Positions 25,443 to 34,343 are shown, counted from the first letter of the stretch. The stretch: DNA of 64,000 bases from Afipia felis ATCC 53690 (GCF_000314735.2 NZ_KB375270.1:1922001-1986000), one strand, 5' to 3'. A program made the numbers and translations. The notes: a model not told the origin generated them from the letters alone.

Positions 25443-26198
25443 CTATCTCTGGCCCTCGCCTGAATTGAGGTCGGCAGGCAATGGCCCGAATGAGTTTATC
25501 TTTTCGAGCAGCGGTATCATGATTTGACTGGCACGCCGACGATGTTCGGCAGCGTTCTGTGCCGCGGCAAGTGCATTACCGATGCGGATCGCTTCAATGA
25601 TGGCGCGGTGTTCAACTGCTGCATTCAATGGGTTCGGCCTGAGCCGCAAAGTGAGCAGTCTTGTCCGATGGGTTTGGTCCCGAATGGTGCTCGCCATTCG
25701 CGCCAGGCGGCTATTGCCACACTCTCCTGTCAGAGTTCTATGGAATTGATCGTCCGCAGCGGCCCACCGGTCGAGGTCCCCCTTCTTGAGCGCCGCTTCC
25801 ATGGACCGCGTTTCTGCCTCTAGCCGATCCAGCACCAGATCTTTCGCGGCGGAACGAGGTTGCAGCGCAAGAACTTCAGCCGCCATCCCCTCGAGCGCCA
25901 TGGTCAGTTCGTAGATTTCCCGAATGTCGCGAGGAGATATCGCGCAGACAAGGATTCCCTTGCGCGACTGAACCTCCACGAGCCCCTCGGCCTGCAAACG
26001 GATTGCGGCTTCATGCACCGGGGTGCGGCTCATTCCGAGTTGGGCCGCTACGTCGCTCTCAGCGGCCTGATAGCCCGGTGGAAACGCATTACTCAAGATC
26101 GCTGCTTTAAGCGCCACATAGGCGTTTTCCACCAACGATGCTTTGGGCGCCGTACTGGCTGGTGAGCGGCTTTTCAAGATCAGGGCAGTCAACGGCAT
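25443..26198 (-). CDS. GntR-family regulator (FCD subfamily)
   Basis: The start ATG 26198 is chosen because AGAAGG lies 5 nt upstream; an ATG at 26252 lacks a site. The product is 251 residues. The winged helix is in AAESDVAAQLGMSRTPVHEAAIRLQAEGL, and the FCD domain follows, with AADDQFHRTLTGECGN and HRAIIEAIRIGNALAA. It is divergent from a solute-binding protein gene, with a perfect 22-bp palindrome at 26273-26294 between them. It probably represses the solute-binding protein and the TtuC-type dehydrogenase. Confidence 0.85.
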   Translation of the reverse strand: MPLTALILKSRSPASTAPKASLVENAYVALKAAILSNAFPPGYQAAESDVAAQLGMSRTPVHEAAIRLQAEGLVEVQSRKGILVCAISPRDIREIYELTMALEGMAAEVLALQPRSAAKDLVLDRLEAETRSMEAALKKGDLDRWAAADDQFHRTLTGECGNSRLARMASTIRDQTHRTRLLTLRLRPNPLNAAVEHRAIIEAIRIGNALAAAQNAAEHRRRASQIMIPLLEKINSFGPLPADLNSGEGQR

Positions 26199-26272
26199 GG
26201 CCTTCTGTGCAATTTGGCAGATTCCCGCAGCATGAGGCTGCCGGGTTGACATTGAAAGCGTTCATCGGCAGC

Positions 26273-26294
26273 TTGTATGCAAGATTGCATACAA
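26273..26294. promoter_or_regulatory. Perfect 22-bp palindrome, likely GntR operator
   Basis: TTGTATGCAA and TTGCATACAA are perfect complements separated by GA. Repeats of the TTGTATxCAA kind are typical FCD-type GntR operators. The site is 62 bp upstream of the solute-binding protein start and 75 bp from the GntR start. Confidence 0.65.
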
Positions 26295-26355
26295 CAAATA
26301 GCGAGGACTTCAAAGACAAGGCATTGTTCGACAGGGAAACCGGGAGGAGACAATC

Positions 26356-27360
26356 ATGATGAAATTTAAGGTCTTATTTGCAGGCTGCTTCTTCGCGTTA
26401 TCGCTGATGCCTGCGGCGGCCGAAACCAACACGATTCATGCCTCTAAGCAGTATGGTTTGAGCTATCTGCCGCTAATGATCATGGAAGATCAAAAGCTCG
26501 TCGAAAAGCACGCGGCTGCTCTAGGTCTTAAAGACATCACGGTATCATGGGTTACGCTTGGCGGCCCGAACGCCATGAATGACGCGCTTCTGTCCGGCGG
26601 ACTGGATTTCGGCGCCGGCGGTGTTCCCAACCTCGTGACGCTCTGGGCGAAAACACGCAACTCGCCAACGGCAATTTACGGCGTCGGCGCGCTCAACGAC
26701 ATGCCAGTGGATCTGGTATCCTCGAATCCGAATTTTAAGAAGCTGTCCGATTTGTCCGAGAAGGATAAGATCGCTGTCACGTCGGTGAAAATATCGACGC
26801 AGGCGCTGCTGTTGCAGATGGCAACCGCCAAGAAGTTCGGCGAGGCAAACTTTGACAAATACGACTCGCTGACCGTGTCAATGCCGCATCCTGAGGCGAT
26901 GACGGCGCTCATGTCCGGCGGCATCGGCATTAATGCACACTTCTCGTCTCCGCCATTTCAATACACAGAACTTGCCGATCCCAAAATTCACAAGGTTCTG
27001 AACAATTATGAGATTTTGGGCGGCCCCGCGACGTTTAACGTCGTGTGGAGTACCAGCAAATTCAGGAACGACAATCCGAAAGCGTATCAAGCCTTTTTCG
27101 AAGCCTTGAAAGAGTCGATCGACATCATCAACAGCGACAAGAAGAAAGCCGCTGAAACATACAAGCGAATGGCCAACACCAAGGAAACGGTCGAATTTCT
27201 GCTGGGTATTTTGAATGACCCGCTGGTGACGAATACAATCGAGCCGCACAAGACTCTGCCGATCGCGCAATTCCTCGCCAAAGTGAAACGCATCCCTGCC
27301 GCGCCAGAAAAATGGCAGGATATGTGGTTTCCCGAAATTCATAACCTGAAAGGCAGCTGA
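26356..27360 (+). CDS. ABC transporter solute-binding protein (NMT1/SsuA-like)
   Basis: The product is 334 residues with a signal peptide (MMKFKVLFAGCFFALSLMPAAAE). The mature part has the SsuA/NMT1 pattern: IHASKQYGLSYLPLMIMEDQKLVEKHA, then SGGLDFGAGGVPNLVTLWAK, with a late WFPEIHNLKGS tail. The same tail and layout are seen in the protein encoded at 29515-30519, so the two are paralogues. No permease or ATPase lies nearby. The ribosome site GGGAGGAGA is strong. A GntR palindrome lies upstream. The ligand is unknown; the family carries nitrate, sulfonates, thiamin precursors and aromatic acids. Confidence 0.82.
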   Translation: MMKFKVLFAGCFFALSLMPAAAETNTIHASKQYGLSYLPLMIMEDQKLVEKHAAALGLKDITVSWVTLGGPNAMNDALLSGGLDFGAGGVPNLVTLWAKTRNSPTAIYGVGALNDMPVDLVSSNPNFKKLSDLSEKDKIAVTSVKISTQALLLQMATAKKFGEANFDKYDSLTVSMPHPEAMTALMSGGIGINAHFSSPPFQYTELADPKIHKVLNNYEILGGPATFNVVWSTSKFRNDNPKAYQAFFEALKESIDIINSDKKKAAETYKRMANTKETVEFLLGILNDPLVTNTIEPHKTLPIAQFLAKVKRIPAAPEKWQDMWFPEIHNLKGS

Positions 27361-27526
27361 CCCCGCCTTCAACAAGGCTTAGATCGCTGCCGGCTGCGAT
27401 GCGGAAGGTCACTTTGCCTGCCCCAGTCAAAGATTGATCTTCCGTACCGTGGAGGCCAGGCGGTGCGGAAGTTGAGAATGCAACTAACCACGCGAAGCGT
27501 ACGACGCTAATGAGAAGAGTGAGAAT

Positions 27527-28603
27527 ATGAAGACTTACAACATTGCCGCCATCCCCGGTGACGGCATCGGCACCGAAGTCATCGCCGCGGGAGTCGAAGT
27601 GCTGGATGCCATTGCCAAGTGGGACGGCAAGTTCACCTTTGCGTTCGACCATTTCGATTGGGGCGGAGAATACTACAAGAAGCATGGCCGCATGATGCCG
27701 GAGAATGGCCGGGAGCTTATTCAGAATCACGATGCGATCCTGTTCGGATCGGCCGGTCATCCGGAAATTCCAGATCACATCACCTTATGGGGGCTCCGTC
27801 TCGCGATCTGCCAGCCGTTTGACCAATACGCCAATGTCAGACCAACCCGCATTCTGCCGGGCATTACGTCGCCATTACGGAAAGTCACGGACAAAGAACT
27901 CGACTGGGTTATTATTCGAGAGAATTCGGAGGGTGAGTACGCCGGCGTCGGCGGTCGGGTCCATCAGGGATTACCGATCGAAGCGGCCACTGACGTTTCA
28001 ATGTTCACGCGCGCAGGCGTCGAGCGAATCATACGTTTTGCATTTTGTCTCGCGCAGTCACGCCCGCGCAAATTGCTGACGGTCGTGACCAAGTCGAATG
28101 CGCAACGTCACGCCATGGTGATGTGGGATGAAATTGCCGTACAAATATCGAAGGAATTTCCCGACGTCACTTGGGACCGTATGCTGGTTGATGCCATGAC
28201 AGTTCGCATGGTGATGCAACCCGAGTCTCTGGATACGATCGTCGCGACGAATCTTCACGCCGATATTCTGTCCGACCTTGCCGCAGCCCTGGCTGGATCA
28301 CTTGGCATCGCGCCCACGGCAAATCTCAATCCCGAGCGCAATTTCCCATCAATGTTCGAACCCATTCACGGCTCAGCGTTCGACATCACCGGCAAAGGCG
28401 TTGCAAATCCTCTCGGAACTGTTTGGTGCGCCGTGATGATGCTTGAGCATCTCGGACAAATCTCAGCTGCGGACGCTCTCATGAAGGCGATCGAGCGTGT
28501 CACTGCCAACCCCCTGCTGCACACCCCTGACCTCGGCGGTAAAGCAACCACGGCAGACGTCACGTCCGGGATCATCGAGGCAGTTCGCGGCCTGAACAGC
28601 TAG
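27527..28603 (+). CDS. Tartrate/D-malate dehydrogenase-type beta-decarboxylating enzyme
   Basis: The product is 358 residues in the isocitrate/isopropylmalate dehydrogenase superfamily. It has the nucleotide start AAIPGDGIGTEVI, the substrate Arg region RPTRILPG, IIRENSEGEYAG, and the metal Asp set in LVDAMTVRMV and LHADILSDLAAALAGSLG. TtuC (tartrate) and DmlA (D-malate) share this form, and the N-terminus MKTYNIAAIPGDG fits them better than LeuB. It lies 166 nt after the solute-binding gene; two inverted repeats, at 27383-27400 and near 27400-27450, could modulate the transcript. Confidence 0.82.
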   Translation: MKTYNIAAIPGDGIGTEVIAAGVEVLDAIAKWDGKFTFAFDHFDWGGEYYKKHGRMMPENGRELIQNHDAILFGSAGHPEIPDHITLWGLRLAICQPFDQYANVRPTRILPGITSPLRKVTDKELDWVIIRENSEGEYAGVGGRVHQGLPIEAATDVSMFTRAGVERIIRFAFCLAQSRPRKLLTVVTKSNAQRHAMVMWDEIAVQISKEFPDVTWDRMLVDAMTVRMVMQPESLDTIVATNLHADILSDLAAALAGSLGIAPTANLNPERNFPSMFEPIHGSAFDITGKGVANPLGTVWCAVMMLEHLGQISAADALMKAIERVTANPLLHTPDLGGKATTADVTSGIIEAVRGLNS

Positions 28604-28623
28604 GTTTACTTGCCATATTGCTG

Positions 28624-28662
28624 CAATCGTTGCGCCGCGCACGAAATGTTGCGCAACGATTG
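28624..28662. terminator. Strong inverted repeat between convergent genes
   Basis: CAATCGTTGCGC (28624-28635) and GCGCAACGATTG (28651-28662) form a perfect 12-bp stem around a 15-nt loop. It lies between the end of the dehydrogenase gene and the end of the SDR gene. There is no clear T-run, so it may be a bidirectional terminator or an unrelated repeat. Confidence 0.45.
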
Positions 28663-28726
28663 AGCGGCAATTGGCGGTCTAGAGCAGGCATCGATCAAAT
28701 CGTTATGCCAGATCCCATCAGGGCGA

Positions 28727-29491
28727 TCAGGCGCTGCCGAAAGAACCTAGCGATTTTCCGCCGCACACATAAAGCACCTGACCATTCATATAAAACGCCT
28801 CATCGGCAGCGAACACATGAACGGCATAAGCAACCTCGTCTGCCGAACCGATACGGGCGATTGGCTGCGCTTTCACCATGCGGTCCCAGACCTCTGGCTT
28901 CAAACCGCGCGTCAGCGGAGTATCGATGAACCCCGGCGCAACGCAATTCGATGTGACGTCAAATTTCCCAAGCTCGATCGCCATGGATCGCGTCAATCCG
29001 ACGATTCCCGCCTTCGCGGCGGAATAATTCGCCTGCCCCGGGTTTCCGAGCCACGCACGTGACGAAACATTGACAATCCGTCCGCGCTTCTGCTCCATCA
29101 TAATGCGGGCGGCTGCTTTGCTGAACAAAAAATACGATTTCAGATTGACGGCCAAAACCGAATCCCAGTCGGCTTCCGGCATCCGTGTCAGATAATTGTC
29201 TTTAACAATGCCGACATTGTTGACCAGAATATCCAGCGTCTTGAACTGCTCGACGGTCTTGGCAACCGCTTGATCGACTTCGGCGGAATTCGTCGCGTCC
29301 GCAACGATCGCGATCGCATCTCCCCCCTTCTCGACGATTTTGCCGACGGCACGATCCGCCGCCGCTTCATCACGATCGACGACGACAACCTTCGCGCCGT
29401 GGGCGGCAAGGCGATTCGCAATCGCCTCGCCGATTCCAGATGCTGCGCCTGTGACGAGAGCAACCCTATCTTGAACATACATTCTTTTCAT
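28727..29491 (-). CDS. Short-chain dehydrogenase/reductase (FabG-like)
   Basis: The product is 254 residues, a classical SDR: VALVTGAASGIGEAIA for NAD(P), NNVGI, the catalytic Ser in VNVSSRAWLGN, and the YSAAK Tyr-Lys pair. It is the last gene of a leftward operon (iclR, acyl-CoA dehydrogenase, DUF35, thiolase-like, solute-binding protein), so it probably oxidises or reduces a hydroxyacyl intermediate of that route. The start could be 29491 or 29482; the former is preceded by AAGGGGG. Confidence 0.85.
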   Translation of the reverse strand: MKRMYVQDRVALVTGAASGIGEAIANRLAAHGAKVVVVDRDEAAADRAVGKIVEKGGDAIAIVADATNSAEVDQAVAKTVEQFKTLDILVNNVGIVKDNYLTRMPEADWDSVLAVNLKSYFLFSKAAARIMMEQKRGRIVNVSSRAWLGNPGQANYSAAKAGIVGLTRSMAIELGKFDVTSNCVAPGFIDTPLTRGLKPEVWDRMVKAQPIARIGSADEVAYAVHVFAADEAFYMNGQVLYVCGGKSLGSFGSA

Positions 29492-29514
29492 ACCCCCTTC
29501 ACAGCGCTGGCCGC

Positions 29515-30519
29515 TTAGCTGCCCTTGAGATTATGGACATTCTCAAACCACATATCCTTCCAGCTATGCGGTGCCGCCTTGATGCGGCCGACCTTCTTCA
29601 TGAACAGTACCGACTTCATGGTGTTTTCCGGCGTTTCTACGAACGTAATCTGCGGATCGCTGATAATTTTTACCACGTCATCCGCGGTGATCGACTTGTC
29701 CTTCGACAAGGTGAGATAGATCTTCGCCGCTCTCGGCTTGTCATTGTGGATGATATCGAGCGCCTTTTTGTAGGCCGCCAAAAATGCCGCATATGTTTTC
29801 GGGTTCTTTTCTTTGAAATCAGTCGTCGTCCAGGCCATCGTCAGCGTCGCCGGACCACCGAGAGTGTCGAAAGAATTCAGAATTGTATGGATCTCCGGCT
29901 TTTTAAGCTGAAGATACGTGAACGGTTGAGAGGTAAAACTGCAGGTGATTTCATTGTTCCCTGACAGGAGAGCAACCGAACCATCCGATTGCGACATCGC
30001 AACCGTCAGAGGATCGAGGCGCTCGTATTGAGCATCGCCCCATATCCTCGCTGCCTCCATTTGCAGGAAGACGGCCTGAGTCGATACCTTGATGGCCGGA
30101 ACCACGATCTTTTCCGAGCCCTTGAAATCGCGCACCGATTTCAATCCAGGATCGCGACAGTTCAAATATTCAGGCTGGGAGCTTGTAGCAACAACGCCCT
30201 TGACCTTTCCGTTGCTCTTCGCCCACAGGGTGATGAACGGCGTGATGCCTGAAAATGCAAATTGCAATTCGCCAGCGAGCATAGCGTCGGTTGCAGAATT
30301 TCCACCAGCAAAGGTATGCCAAGATACAGGCACGTCTCCCAAACCCGACTTTTTAACCTCTGACTCGAGAAGCTTCTCGTGCTTCATTATCATTGTCGGC
30401 AGGAATGCCAGACTTTGCTGATCCGCCAACGCAATTTTTGAGACCTCCGCCTTGGCGGGAGCAACTAAACCAGCAACAAGAGAACTAATTACGAGTGACG
30501 CGATTTTTATCTTTGTCAT
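29515..30519 (-). CDS. ABC transporter solute-binding protein (NMT1/SsuA-like), second copy
   Basis: The product is 334 residues with a signal peptide (IKIASLVISSLVAGLVAPAKA). The mature pattern resembles the protein encoded at 26356-27360, including ALADQQSLAFLPTMIMKHEKLLE, GGPATLTMAWTTTDF, and the WFENVHNLKGS C-terminus. It lies inside the iclR operon, 39 nt after the thiolase-like gene and 23 nt before the SDR, again without its own permease or ATPase. It probably delivers the substrate of that operon to a transporter encoded elsewhere. Confidence 0.82.
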   Translation of the reverse strand: MTKIKIASLVISSLVAGLVAPAKAEVSKIALADQQSLAFLPTMIMKHEKLLESEVKKSGLGDVPVSWHTFAGGNSATDAMLAGELQFAFSGITPFITLWAKSNGKVKGVVATSSQPEYLNCRDPGLKSVRDFKGSEKIVVPAIKVSTQAVFLQMEAARIWGDAQYERLDPLTVAMSQSDGSVALLSGNNEITCSFTSQPFTYLQLKKPEIHTILNSFDTLGGPATLTMAWTTTDFKEKNPKTYAAFLAAYKKALDIIHNDKPRAAKIYLTLSKDKSITADDVVKIISDPQITFVETPENTMKSVLFMKKVGRIKAAPHSWKDMWFENVHNLKGS

Positions 30520-30558
30520 TCCATCCTCCCTGCTTCGCTTACGCGAATGTGTTTCAAT

Positions 30559-31713
30559 TCATAGAGCAGCCTCAGTTCCAAAAAGAGCAGTTACTTGACT
30601 CGACAATGTGCCACCGTTGCCGTGGCACAGTGCAATTTCCGCATTCTTGATTTGACGATCACCGGCGGTGCCGCGGAGTTGTTCGGCAGCCTCGATCATC
30701 GTGAAAATGCCGTACATGCCAGGATGAACGCAGGACAGGCCGCCACCATTGGTGTTGACCGGCAGCTTCCCGCCCGGCGCAATTGCACCATCAGCGACGA
30801 ACCGCCCGCCCTCACCCTTGGGGCAAAAACCCAGATCCTCGAGAAACAGGAGCACGTTGATTGTGAAGGCGTCGTAGAGCTGAACGACATCCACATCCGA
30901 CGGTTTCAAACCTGCCATTTCGAATGCGCGAACACCGGATTCGGCGGCAGCGGTCATCGTGAAATCAGGCATTGCTGAGATCTGACGATGCCATTGCGCA
31001 GCCGCGCCACCGAGAAAATAGATCGGCTTCTGCTTAAGATCCCGTGCCCGCTCCGAAGACACCATGATGACAGCGCCGGCTCCGTCGGTGACGAGACAGC
31101 AGTCACGTACGGTGAGTGGATCACACATCATGCGAGCGGAAAGCACCTCCTCGACGCTTGTCGGCTCGCGGCGATAGGCGAACGGCGTCAATTGCGCCCA
31201 TTGCCGTGCCGCCACCGCTACCCGTGCAAGATCTTCCCGTGTCGTGCCGTATTCATGCATATGCCGCGCCGCGGCCAATGCATAAGCGGCAACAGGAAAG
31301 CGTGGTTTATAGGCGCCCTCATGGATCGGCATTTCGGCGCTTGTAGTATGCTTGCCCGCGCCCGTGCGGGAATTGCTGCCGTAACAAATCAGCGCGACGT
31401 CACACAGGCCGGCGCGGATCGCCATTGCTGCCTTCAATGCGTAGTCGATGAAGGAAGCGCCACCCAGATTGGTACTCTCCGCGATCTTCGGCTTCAGACC
31501 GAGATATTCGCCAACCGTAAGCGTGGGAAAGAAATTGACCAGGTTTGCCGTAAACAGTCCGTCGACATCGGTCAGCTTCAGGCCAGCGTCATCCAATGCT
31601 TTTGCCGTAGCTTCGGCGAGCAATTCCAGATGTGTTCGTCCCGGCGCTTCGCCGATGCCCGCCAGTCCCGTCCCGACAATGGCAGCGCTACCTCGAAGTG
31701 GATGTTTTTGCAT
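30559..31713 (-). CDS. Thiolase-like protein of the Ltp2/SCP2 type without nucleophilic Cys
   Basis: The product is 384 residues with the thiolase fold (AIVGTGLAGIGEAPGRTHLELLAEA at the start, CDVALICYGSNSRTG, LYDAFTINVLLFLEDLGFC, NTNGGGLSCVHPGMYG). True thiolases have a Cys in an xCASG motif near residue 90; here the place reads LGGASFIDYA, with no Cys. Such proteins often pair with a DUF35 protein and can act as retro-aldolases, as Ltp2 does in steroid side-chain breakdown. A DUF35 gene lies 12 nt upstream, so a similar complex is likely. Confidence 0.82.
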   Translation of the reverse strand: MQKHPLRGSAAIVGTGLAGIGEAPGRTHLELLAEATAKALDDAGLKLTDVDGLFTANLVNFFPTLTVGEYLGLKPKIAESTNLGGASFIDYALKAAMAIRAGLCDVALICYGSNSRTGAGKHTTSAEMPIHEGAYKPRFPVAAYALAAARHMHEYGTTREDLARVAVAARQWAQLTPFAYRREPTSVEEVLSARMMCDPLTVRDCCLVTDGAGAVIMVSSERARDLKQKPIYFLGGAAAQWHRQISAMPDFTMTAAAESGVRAFEMAGLKPSDVDVVQLYDAFTINVLLFLEDLGFCPKGEGGRFVADGAIAPGGKLPVNTNGGGLSCVHPGMYGIFTMIEAAEQLRGTAGDRQIKNAEIALCHGNGGTLSSQVTALFGTEAAL

Positions 31714-31725
31714 GTTGACGCGACC

Positions 31726-32118
31726 TCACGCGGGTTCAAAGAAAACGGCGAACTGCTCGCCAGCCTTACGAATGGCGCCGGCGACTTTCATGCCGATCTT
31801 GACTTCGCTGGGATCAATTCCGGTGATCTGCGTCATGAGCCGGGGCCCTTCAGCCAACGTCACCATCGAAAGGTTGTAGTCGCCTCCCTTATCGGGAGCC
31901 TGTCGAATGGTCGTCGTCGAATAGACCTCTCCCTTGCCGCTGGCTTCAATGCACTTCAAATCACTCGATCCGCAGACCGGGCAAAGAGCGCGCGGATAAA
32001 AGATATGCGACGAGCACGAGGCGCAGGATTGGATAAGGATTTTTCCAGCATCGAGTCCCGACCGGAAAACTTTTTCAGGTCCGTCGCCTGAAAAATGTTT
32101 GGCGTCATAAGTGCTCAT
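31726..32118 (-). CDS. DUF35 zinc-ribbon/OB-fold protein
   Basis: The product is 130 residues from ATG 32118; a longer frame is antisense to the acyl-CoA dehydrogenase end. The rubredoxin-like ribbon has CASCSSHIFYPRALCPVCGS, with four Cys, and the OB-fold follows (GKGEVYSTTTIRQAP and a MTQITGIDPSEVKIGMKV strand). DUF35 proteins partner thiolase-like enzymes and bind CoA. Here it directly precedes the thiolase-like gene by 12 nt, supporting one complex. Confidence 0.88.
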   Translation of the reverse strand: MSTYDAKHFSGDGPEKVFRSGLDAGKILIQSCASCSSHIFYPRALCPVCGSSDLKCIEASGKGEVYSTTTIRQAPDKGGDYNLSMVTLAEGPRLMTQITGIDPSEVKIGMKVAGAIRKAGEQFAVFFEPA

Positions 32119-32144
32119 CGGAGCCCTTTCCTCTTGTTCGCGGA

Positions 32145-33293
32145 CTAATGAGCCGCTTCTTTCATCATGTTCTTGGCAATGATGATCTGCTGAATCTGAC
32201 TTGTTCCCTCGTAGAGGCGGAACAGCCGAACATCGCGATAAAAGCGTTCGACTTTGAAGTCGGCGATATAGCCCGACCCTCCGTGTATCTGGACGGCCCG
32301 GTCGGCTACGCGGCCCAGCATTTCCGTCGAGAATAATTTTGAGCATGATGCCAGCGTCGTGACGTTTTCGCCGGCGTCGCGGCGCTTGGCAGAATCGAGA
32401 ACCATGCACCGCGCCGCATATGTCTCCATGCGGCTATCGGCGAGCATCGCCTGCACAAGCTGAAATTCGGCAATAGCCTTGCCGAACTGCTTGCGGCTCA
32501 TCGCATAGTTCAGGCTGTCCGCGATTAGCCGCTCGGCCGTGCCCACACAGGCAGCCGCGATATGCAGCCGTCCGCGATCCAGTACCTTCATCGCCGTCTT
32601 GAAGCCTTTATTTTCCTCGCCGCCAAGCAATGCCTCCTTGGGCACGCGGCAATCATCGAAGATCACGTCGCAGGTGTGGCTGCCTTTCTGGCCCATCTTC
32701 TTGTCGATTTTCCCAAGGCTCAAACCCGGCGTGGACGCATCGACAAGGAAAGCCGAGATGCCTGCCGCGCCTTCCCCGCCGGTTCGGGCAAACACAGTGA
32801 AGAGACCGGCTTCCGGTGCATTGGTGATGAAACGTTTGGTGCCATTGATGACGTAGCAGTCGCCATCGCGGACGGCTCGCGTACGAACGGACGCGGAATC
32901 GGAACCGACATTCGGCTCCGTCAGACAAAATGAGCCGATGATTTCGCCGCTGGCCAGGCGCGGAAGATAGCGCTGGCGCTGCGCCTCTGTCCCATCCATG
33001 ACAAGGCCTTGCGATCCTATGCCAATCGTGGTGGCAAACGCCGATCGGAATGCGCAGGATGCCCTCCCCACCTCCATGAGAACGAGCGCCTCCTCCTCCA
33101 TCCCGAGACCAAGACCGCCATACTCTTCAGGGATAGTGAGAGAGAACAGGCCAACCTCTTTCATCTCGGAAAGTACGTCGGGCGGAACGCGATCTTCCGC
33201 CTCCATGCGATCTTCGTTCGGAATGAGTCTCTCGGTTACGAACCGGCTGACAGTATCGAGAAGCTGCTGGAATGTTTCTTGATCGAGCGCCAT
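32145..33293 (-). CDS. Acyl-CoA dehydrogenase
   Basis: The enzyme forms the 2,3-double bond of an acyl-CoA, passing electrons to ETF. The product is 382 residues in the usual layout: EVGLFSLTIPEEYGGLGL, the FAD-binding FCLTEPNVGSDSASVRTRA, and the late LYEGTSQIQQIIIAKN with the catalytic Glu. The start ATG 33293 has AAGGA 5 nt upstream. It follows iclR after 18 nt and precedes the DUF35 gene after 26 nt, so it belongs to the same operon. Chain length and substrate are not shown by the sequence. Confidence 0.92.
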   Translation of the reverse strand: MALDQETFQQLLDTVSRFVTERLIPNEDRMEAEDRVPPDVLSEMKEVGLFSLTIPEEYGGLGLGMEEEALVLMEVGRASCAFRSAFATTIGIGSQGLVMDGTEAQRQRYLPRLASGEIIGSFCLTEPNVGSDSASVRTRAVRDGDCYVINGTKRFITNAPEAGLFTVFARTGGEGAAGISAFLVDASTPGLSLGKIDKKMGQKGSHTCDVIFDDCRVPKEALLGGEENKGFKTAMKVLDRGRLHIAAACVGTAERLIADSLNYAMSRKQFGKAIAEFQLVQAMLADSRMETYAARCMVLDSAKRRDAGENVTTLASCSKLFSTEMLGRVADRAVQIHGGSGYIADFKVERFYRDVRLFRLYEGTSQIQQIIIAKNMMKEAAH

Positions 33294-33311
33294 CACATTC
33301 CTTTCGGGATT

Positions 33312-34229
33312 TCAGCGGCCTGCCACGAACGAGGCTGGACTGGAGAGATGAACCATCTGCACCCCCTCCGCGAGTTGCTTCAACCTGTCGCCAAGATCTT
33401 GAATCATGCCGGGTTGAATGCGGCTGGAAGGGCCACCGCAGGTGAACGCAAGAACTTGACCATCTGGAAGACGCAGAGGCACACCGACTGCGTTGATATT
33501 CGGCTCCCAATCACCAATCGTCGAGCAATAGCCGAACTTATTGTACTCCTCGCAAGCCGCCTCGATCCCTCGCTTGAGACGCGGCCAATTTTGCGGATAA
33601 GCAGCCTTGATCTCCGAGAGAAGCTGCGCGCGCTCGCTTTCCGAAATCGCTGCAATATAAGCGCGCCCCGATGAAGTGGTAGCAATCGGAATACAGGATC
33701 CGACATCCAGCGGCAGCGTGACAACGGAGCGATTTCGCACGCGCTCGACAAAGATGATGTGAAGCATATCGCGGGCACCGAGAGAAACGGTGCCGCCGCT
33801 GTAATCCGCCAGCTCCTGCATCGCAGGCCGGGCCATCTGCCTGATGCCAAGATTGGCCAGAACCGGGTAGCCAAGGCTCAGCACATGCGGATGCAACCGA
33901 AACCGGCCGGTCTCGCTGCAATTGCTTAAGTAACCCAGATAACGCAGCGTGTGAGTGAGGCGCGTCACCGTGGCTTTTGCCAATCCGGTTCGCCGGGCCA
34001 GTTCAAGATTTGTAAGTGTATCGTCGCCGGGCTTGAAAGCACTCAGCACGCTAAGGCCTCTCGCCAACGCCGTGATCAAATAGCGGTCTTCACCCGCTGA
34101 TTTCTTCGTCTTTGCTTTTTGAGGTGCGCGCGGCTCTTTGACATGTGCATTTGCTTTGCGAGATGCGGCCGGCGAACGGCCTTTCACCTCGACAGGTGCT
34201 CGCTGCAAATCTTTGCGCTCTTTCCTCAC
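33312..34229 (-). CDS. IclR-family regulator
   Basis: The product is 305 residues. A basic, Lys/Arg-rich N-terminal tail (residues about 1-45) is followed by the winged helix (LTNLELARRTGLAKATVTRLTHTLRYLGYL) and the ligand domain (GSCIPIATTSSGRAYIAA and GYCSTIGDWEPNINAVGVPL). IclR proteins often control aromatic-acid or CoA-ester catabolism. It heads the leftward operon and is divergent from the crotonase operon; the 17-bp palindrome at 34308-34324 is its probable site. The long basic tail is more than usual for the family. Confidence 0.87.
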   Translation of the reverse strand: MRKERKDLQRAPVEVKGRSPAASRKANAHVKEPRAPQKAKTKKSAGEDRYLITALARGLSVLSAFKPGDDTLTNLELARRTGLAKATVTRLTHTLRYLGYLSNCSETGRFRLHPHVLSLGYPVLANLGIRQMARPAMQELADYSGGTVSLGARDMLHIIFVERVRNRSVVTLPLDVGSCIPIATTSSGRAYIAAISESERAQLLSEIKAAYPQNWPRLKRGIEAACEEYNKFGYCSTIGDWEPNINAVGVPLRLPDGQVLAFTCGGPSSRIQPGMIQDLGDRLKQLAEGVQMVHLSSPASFVAGR

Positions 34230-34294
34230 CCCAGACCACGCAAGTTAGTTCTTCTTGCCAGGAACTATGACAGTCCGTAGATTTGTGGTCAAGA

Positions 34295-34324
34295 ATTATA
34301 AAACTACGTTTCATCTGATGAAAC
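34295..34324. promoter_or_regulatory. 17-bp perfect palindrome and iclR promoter element
   Basis: GTTTCATC-T-GATGAAAC at 34308-34324 is a perfect palindrome, 20 bp upstream of the crotonase start at 34344. On the minus strand TATAAT at 34295-34300 is an exact -10 for iclR, so the palindrome covers its -35 and spacer. It is likely the IclR operator for both divergent operons. Confidence 0.6.
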
Positions 34325-34343
34325 TGCAAGGAGGACGCTGAAG

